From contig CAYYJO010000063.1 of NCBI GenBank assembly GCA_964472265.1, positions 1-11,545 on the forward strand: a DNA stretch of 11,545 bases. The letters are read 5' to 3'. The notes under the pieces were generated by a model, which was not told the origin of the DNA, did not search any database, and was given only the letters and a program-made list of their open reading frames with translations. How positions within the stretch are numbered: position 1 is the first letter of the stretch; every line of letters starts with the position of its first letter. The position numbers were made by a program, and so were the translations under genes. Source of the DNA: JAGNLA01 sp964472265 (GTDB taxonomy: Bacteria > Caldisericota > Caldisericia > JAAYUI01). This document shows, one piece after another, positions 7,603 through 11,545 of this stretch.

Positions 7603-9074
7603 AGCAATTGATTGCTGTTTTTGCCATCATTGCCATCATAGCGCCCATGCCGGCAAAGTCTGAGTCATCTAGGGCTTTGGTCTATGGCAGGATCGCAAGG
7701 CTTGAATCTGGTGAGACCTTTGTTTTTCCTGATACCATAAACGGTTTTGGCTTCAAGGTTCCAACATCGGCCAATCAGGAAATCTCTGGGCTGAAGGTTG
7801 TTGTTGATTCAAAAGTGACAAACGGCCAGGATTTTGTAGGCATCGGCCTGCTCGACTCTTATGCAGGATGCTTTGAACCTGACTGGTACAAAATCGGGGA
7901 GATCGACTGGGAATCGGGTCTGCTTGGCGATGGGTTCATCGAATCGGTCGGCCAGAAGATCACGGTTGTTACGACTAAATCTCGCTCGATAAAGCAAGGA
8001 TTCTACGTCAACCCGAAAAGTCTGATTGATACTGAAGTTGACGCCTTCGGAACCTACAACGACGGCAAGTTTGAAATCCTCGCCATGAGCGACATGCCTG
8101 TGAGCAACGCAAGATTTTGCGGCAAAATCACCGGCATTCAGGAAACCGGCATTGTGGATTTTGAGGCTGTGAGGGTTTATGGGCCAAGGTCATCCGAAAC
8201 CATGCAGGTTCTGGCTCAAACAAACCCGACAACACTGCTCCAAAACGGCGCTGGTTTGGCAACCCTGAAAACGCTGGGCATTGGAAAGATTGGGGTATGC
8301 GACGGGCTGTACAACCCCCAGTCCAAAATAATGCAGGCAAAGACGGTTGTTTACGACCTCAACTCGTCAGTCTTTGGCGGTAGAACACTTGGAATCGTGA
8401 CAAGCGTAGGCATGGATAACATGGTCATTCAGACCATGCTCCCCGGCTGCGTTACGGCCTCAGTCAAGTGTAAAACCAGCACTGCACAGGTGAACAACGG
8501 AATAGATATTGTGAAGGGTTCGCCAAGGGATTGGGCAATTCCTGGCAAAACCGTCGTTGAGGTGTTTGGGGGTTTTGAAAATGACCAGTTCACGGTCAAC
8601 GCAAGGCTGATCAGGATTGATCCTGCGGCGACCTCAAGATATTTCTGTGGTTTCTTCATGGACGGCTACATCCAAGACATCTTCGGCGTGAAGACGAAGT
8701 ATGTTGCGATGCCAAACACAAAGGTTCTGCTTGGAGAGGGAGAGCCAAAAGATGGCATGTTTGTCACCGGCTGGACTGAAAAGGGAAGAGCTGTCGGAAT
8801 CCTGTACCCGGAAATCGGCCTGTTGGGGTTCAGGGTTGCAGGGACACTGAAAGAAATACGAAGATCAAGCTATGTGATCAATGTCACCGATGCCTTTGAC
8901 ATGAGACTTCCTGGCAGGGAGTTTGAAGTTTTCTTTACCGAAAAATCAAAGGTTGTTGATCCGAAGAAGGGTTTCATCGCTCCAGAGTCAGTCGAACCTT
9001 TCACAAAAGTCGGGTGTTGGGGGCAGATAGATGAAGACTTCAGGTTTGTTGTCACGCTTGCCGATACTGACTGA
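7599..9074 (+). CDS. Secreted modular beta-repeat protein, unknown function
   Basis: A 491-residue protein with a Sec signal peptide (MKQLIAVFAIIAIIAPMPAKS, cleavage near residue 21). I do not recognise a named family. It can be read as about six loose beta modules: about 27-86, 112-165, 173-253, 262-339, 355-403 and 410-490. They repeat a G-x-I-x-x-(I/L) strand (YGRIARL, DGFIESV, CGKITGI, LGIVTSV, DGYIQDI, AGTLKEI), a hairpin, and a later G...(D/N)GxFx(I/V)xA strand. This resembles the repeats of the giant minus-strand protein, with fewer cysteines (7 visible: 91, 174, 234, 284, 291, 350, 473). I chose ATG 7599 because the signal peptide starts there and it overlaps the MEMO stop as ATGA. 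An in-frame ATG at 7455 lies inside the MEMO gene and would mask the signal. No clear Shine-Dalgarno is present, which suits stop-restart coupling. Envelope location is inferred. Confidence 0.88.
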   Translation: MKQLIAVFAIIAIIAPMPAKSESSRALVYGRIARLESGETFVFPDTINGFGFKVPTSANQEISGLKVVVDSKVTNGQDFVGIGLLDSYAGCFEPDWYKIGEIDWESGLLGDGFIESVGQKITVVTTKSRSIKQGFYVNPKSLIDTEVDAFGTYNDGKFEILAMSDMPVSNARFCGKITGIQETGIVDFEAVRVYGPRSSETMQVLAQTNPTTLLQNGAGLATLKTLGIGKIGVCDGLYNPQSKIMQAKTVVYDLNSSVFGGRTLGIVTSVGMDNMVIQTMLPGCVTASVKCKTSTAQVNNGIDIVKGSPRDWAIPGKTVVEVFGGFENDQFTVNARLIRIDPAATSRYFCGFFMDGYIQDIFGVKTKYVAMPNTKVLLGEGEPKDGMFVTGWTEKGRAVGILYPEIGLLGFRVAGTLKEIRRSSYVINVTDAFDMRLPGREFEVFFTEKSKVVDPKKGFIAPESVEPFTKVGCWGQIDEDFRFVVTLADTD

Positions 9075-9086
9075 TTGCTGTAAAAT
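9058..9086 (+). promoter_or_regulatory. Internal, probably leaderless promoter for the deacetylase gene
   Basis: TTGCCG (9058-9063), a 17-base spacer and TAAAAT (9081-9086) lie across the end of the preceding gene. ATG 9094 follows after exactly seven bases, with no Shine-Dalgarno between. Spacer and -10-to-ATG distance are identical to those of the HAD promoter on the other strand. Confidence 0.55.
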
Positions 9087-9093
9087 ACGGCGC

Positions 9094-10131
9094 ATGCTTA
9101 AAAAAATTGTTAGTCTGGTTGCGCTTGTCGCCTTGATCTCTTGGCCTGTTGCTGCAAAAGCCGGGTATGAGTTGGACACGAGAAAACTCTGGCCAATCCT
9201 GCCTGCAAACCAGGTTCACGCACTCATACTGGAGTACCATCTGATCGAAACTCCGCCACCGGATGCGAAGTATCCTGACCTTTACGTCACACCGGAAACC
9301 TTCTCAAAGAACATGGCTGTCCTTCGCGAAATTGGCCTCAAGTGCATCTCCTTTGACGACGCACTCACTCAGTTGGAGGCTGGAAACTTCGACACATCCA
9401 ACATCATCCTCACTTACGACGATGGCTACAGGGATAACTTCAGTGTGGCAAAGAACCTTTCAAAACTGGGTTATGGGGCAACATTCTACGTACCAACGTT
9501 TTATCCTGGCAAGTCCTATCCTGCCACACACCTTTTCTACATGACCTGGGACGACATAAGGCAGGTCTCGGACATGGGCTTTGAGATCGGCTCGCACTCG
9601 GTGCATCATATCAACCTCCAAAACTGCAAGCCTGACCGTGCCGAGTATGAGATTGCGGAATCCATCAACCAGATCTACAGCAAGATTGGCAGAAAACCCA
9701 CCACTTTCTCAATCCCGATGGGCAAATACACAAACCAGGTGATTGTTGAGATCGAAAAATATGGTCTCCGTGGATGTGTCACCTCAAATTATGGCTACCT
9801 TACAAACTTCAACACAAACAACGCACCGAGGATTAAAATTGTTGAGAACACGAGCATGAGGTCGGTTGTTCTCCTTTACCTGCTTCGGAATCTGAAGCTG
9901 GAAGGCGACATAAGACCAGGCGCCAAGTCATCCAGGGTCAGAACTTTCAGGACAATGCTGACCAGACTGGGCTACCCTCTGGCTGACTCGGACGCTTATG
10001 ACGAGCAGATGACAAAAGCGGTGAAATCGTTCCAGAAATACTTCCAGCTCCAAGAGAGCGGAGAGCTCAACTCGATTACAATGGATCGCATAGTTTCAGA
10101 TTTTATTTCACTGGCGGTGACAGGAATATGA
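9094..10131 (+). CDS. Exported polysaccharide deacetylase (CE4/NodB) with C-terminal peptidoglycan-binding domain
   Basis: A 345-residue protein with a signal peptide (residues 1-23, ending PVAAKA). The NodB-type domain spans about 42-250. Motif 1 is ILTYDDGY (D109, D110), motif 2 is SHSVHH (H168 and H172 as the likely metal ligands, with D110), and motif 3 is FSIPMGKY, a variant of the FAYPYG-type motif in the PgaB/IcaB-like branch. An EYH motif near the start (LILEYHL) is also typical of that branch. Residues about 283-338 (FRTMLTRLGYPL, AVKSFQKYF, GELNSITMDRI) fit a peptidoglycan-binding-domain-1 module. The enzyme should remove N-acetyl groups from an envelope polysaccharide or peptidoglycan; the substrate cannot be told from sequence. 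ATG 9094 is chosen because the signal peptide begins there; an in-frame ATG at 9031 is inside the previous gene. The gap to that gene is 19 bases, and the stop overlaps the next start as ATGA. Confidence 0.92.
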   Translation: MLKKIVSLVALVALISWPVAAKAGYELDTRKLWPILPANQVHALILEYHLIETPPPDAKYPDLYVTPETFSKNMAVLREIGLKCISFDDALTQLEAGNFDTSNIILTYDDGYRDNFSVAKNLSKLGYGATFYVPTFYPGKSYPATHLFYMTWDDIRQVSDMGFEIGSHSVHHINLQNCKPDRAEYEIAESINQIYSKIGRKPTTFSIPMGKYTNQVIVEIEKYGLRGCVTSNYGYLTNFNTNNAPRIKIVENTSMRSVVLLYLLRNLKLEGDIRPGAKSSRVRTFRTMLTRLGYPLADSDAYDEQMTKAVKSFQKYFQLQESGELNSITMDRIVSDFISLAVTGI

Positions 10132-11471
10132 AGAAAATTGGAATAATTGTAGCATCGATATTGGTAGTATTAATCTTGCTTGCAATTGCGTGTTCACAAT
10201 CGTGCAAGGAGAAAACCGAGGCTATAAAGATAAATGACAGTGGCAACAAAACTGCTGATGTAACCAAGCCTGTCGACGGCAATGGACAAACCAAGCAAAC
10301 ACCGGACAATGCCGGCAAGCCAGAAAATAACGGTAACACCGCAACAGACAAACCGGCAGAACAGGGCAAGCCTGAAGAAGGCGACCCATGCAAGCCCGTG
10401 ATCACCGACACCTCAGACATTCCTCAAACCACTGTTGAGGCTTACAAAGAGTCGCAGATGATCAACGCAATGAAGCTCATCCCAAAGGAAACGTTTGAAG
10501 TCAAAACAGGCGTCGATTTTTCGATCCTCAACTTCAGCAACATCAAGGGTCTGTTCGACAGAATGAAGTACAGACAAGACAAAGATGCCGACAAGATGAT
10601 CAGATACGCACCCATGTTGATGCAGGAAGCGATGATGAAGCCCCTCAACGATTTTGAGCGGACAGAAAACCTGCTATGGACGGTGACAAACATCACCACA
10701 TTCACCACCTGGATGGCAGGCAACTTCGGTGCAAACATGAACATGATTCCTATGCTGACCAAAGAAAAGTACAAAAAGAACACAATCGTTTACGGCTACA
10801 ACCTCTATGTGGCTCCCGAATCCGCAGCAAACCCAAGGTATGGCTCTTACGCAATGCCTCTTGCCGACAATTTTGCAATGATATCCAACTCCGACATTTC
10901 TGGACTGGCAAAAAACTCCGTTATGAACATAACCGAGAAGGGGGACGGGATGCTTTCTGAACAAAAGCTTGCCCAGTTAGTCTCCTACCTTGGCGATCCC
11001 GAGGCTTGTTCAATCATCAGAAATGATACCCACTACGCAGACTTTGCTGCAAAAATGGGGCAGCAGTCAAACCTTCCGCCTGACGTTAAAGAAATCCCGA
11101 AAGAGGTGAAGTTGCTGCAACAGGGCATAAAGGAGCTGTGCGGTTATGAAAGGTCGGACAAACTCAGGTACATCGGCGTTGGCTTCTATCCAAACGAAGA
11201 ATATGCCCTGAAGTTTATGCTCCTGTATGACGAAGCCTCAATTGTTAAAAGTGATATGATGCTTCTTAGGGAATTCTGGAATAAACCCGTTCTCGAAGAA
11301 TCGGAAAGATGGAGGTCTGGAACGGATCTTAAGGAAACCAGGTTTTCGGTTAAGGACAATATGGGTTTTGTTGAATGCAAAGTGAACGCTCAGTTGCCGG
11401 GAATTGACGTTATAAACTCGATTTCAGTCGGTATTGGGCAAAATTTGTCTCTGCCATTTGTGAAACAATAA
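10128..11471 (+). CDS. Putative lipoprotein of unknown function
   Basis: A 447-residue protein. It begins with a lysine-led hydrophobic segment ending LLAIAC, a plausible though non-ideal lipobox with C22 as the lipidated residue. Residues about 27-90 are a low-complexity linker rich in N, G, K, T, P, D and E, as expected for a tether holding a domain off a membrane. The globular part (about 100-447) opens with AMKLIPKETFEVKTGVDFSIL and contains FAMISNSDISGLAKN and GDGMLSEQKLAQLVSYLGD. This layout faintly recalls DUF3352-like exported proteins, but I would not assign it. It starts at an ATGA overlap with the deacetylase stop, with GGTGA seven bases upstream, so the pair is probably translated together. 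A single transmembrane anchor rather than lipidation is possible, because alanine occupies the -3 position of the lipobox. Confidence 0.85.
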   Translation: MKKIGIIVASILVVLILLAIACSQSCKEKTEAIKINDSGNKTADVTKPVDGNGQTKQTPDNAGKPENNGNTATDKPAEQGKPEEGDPCKPVITDTSDIPQTTVEAYKESQMINAMKLIPKETFEVKTGVDFSILNFSNIKGLFDRMKYRQDKDADKMIRYAPMLMQEAMMKPLNDFERTENLLWTVTNITTFTTWMAGNFGANMNMIPMLTKEKYKKNTIVYGYNLYVAPESAANPRYGSYAMPLADNFAMISNSDISGLAKNSVMNITEKGDGMLSEQKLAQLVSYLGDPEACSIIRNDTHYADFAAKMGQQSNLPPDVKEIPKEVKLLQQGIKELCGYERSDKLRYIGVGFYPNEEYALKFMLLYDEASIVKSDMMLLREFWNKPVLEESERWRSGTDLKETRFSVKDNMGFVECKVNAQLPGIDVINSISVGIGQNLSLPFVKQ

Positions 11472-11476
11472 TTTAA

Positions 11477-11504
11477 TCGACACACCAACCGGAATTGTTA
11501 TCAT
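11477..11504 (+). promoter_or_regulatory. Possible promoter for a transcript leaving the right edge
   Basis: TCGACA (11477-11482) differs from the -35 consensus at one base. After a 16-base spacer, TATCAT (11499-11504) differs from the -10 consensus at one base. It begins five bases after the lipoprotein stop. Initiation would fall near 11511, at the start of the inverted-repeat region. Confidence 0.4.
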
Positions 11505-11511
11505 AAGGTTT

Positions 11512-11545
11512 GCAGGAAACCCCAATCCTGCTAGGGGTCTACCCC
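11512..11545 (+). repeat. Nested GC-rich inverted repeats, cut by window edge
   Basis: GCAGGA (11512-11517) pairs with TCCTGC (11526-11531) around an eight-base loop containing CCCC. Just downstream GGGG (11534-11537) can pair with CCCC (11542-11545) around TCTA, or instead with the CCCC in the first loop. No T-tract is visible before the edge, so a factor-independent terminator cannot be confirmed. A structured leader for the next gene is equally possible. Confidence 0.4.

Overview
The window is a dense bacterial segment of roughly balanced base composition. Arginine is written mostly as AGA/AGG, Shine-Dalgarno sites appear beside some genes, and promoters look sigma70-like with 17-base spacers. 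The exported proteins have Sec or lipoprotein signals. I cannot name the organism. A copper-amine-oxidase-N-type domain, a MEMO-family protein and a giant secreted repeat protein would suit a deep-branching, possibly anaerobic or candidate-phylum bacterium, but that is a weak inference. There are no RNA genes, insertion sequences or CRISPR arrays that I can see, and no gene-free stretch over 100 bases.

Left part (minus strand, 1-6718). Over half the window is one open reading frame that runs off the left edge. It starts at 6086 and is still open at base 1, giving at least 2028 residues. The frame is easy to miss because its stop lies outside the window. It encodes a secreted protein: signal peptide, a fibronectin-III-like domain, a copper amine oxidase N-terminal-like domain, then about 24 degenerate cysteine-rich beta modules (probably OB-fold/DUF5666-like) of about 70 residues each. 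Immediately upstream, and overlapping it by four bases (ATGA), is a HAD-family hydrolase resembling pyrimidine 5'-nucleotidases.

Middle (6719-6804). A compact divergent promoter region carries two promoters whose -35 boxes lie back to back, two bases apart.

Right part (plus strand, 6805-11471). A MEMO-family protein (AmmeMemoRadiSam protein B) overlaps by ATGA a secreted 491-residue protein that appears to be built from about six modules of the same general kind as the giant protein. After a 19-base gap and an apparently leaderless promoter comes an exported CE4 polysaccharide deacetylase with a C-terminal peptidoglycan-binding domain. This overlaps, again by ATGA, an unrecognised lipoprotein. 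The last 74 bases hold a possible promoter and a GC-rich set of inverted repeats cut by the window edge.

Taken together, four of the six genes encode exported proteins of the cell envelope. The two cytosolic proteins (HAD hydrolase and MEMO) are each translationally coupled to an exported modular beta-repeat protein. The best candidates for something undescribed are the giant cysteine-patterned repeat protein with its smaller relative across the divergent promoter, and the shared leaderless-promoter geometry.
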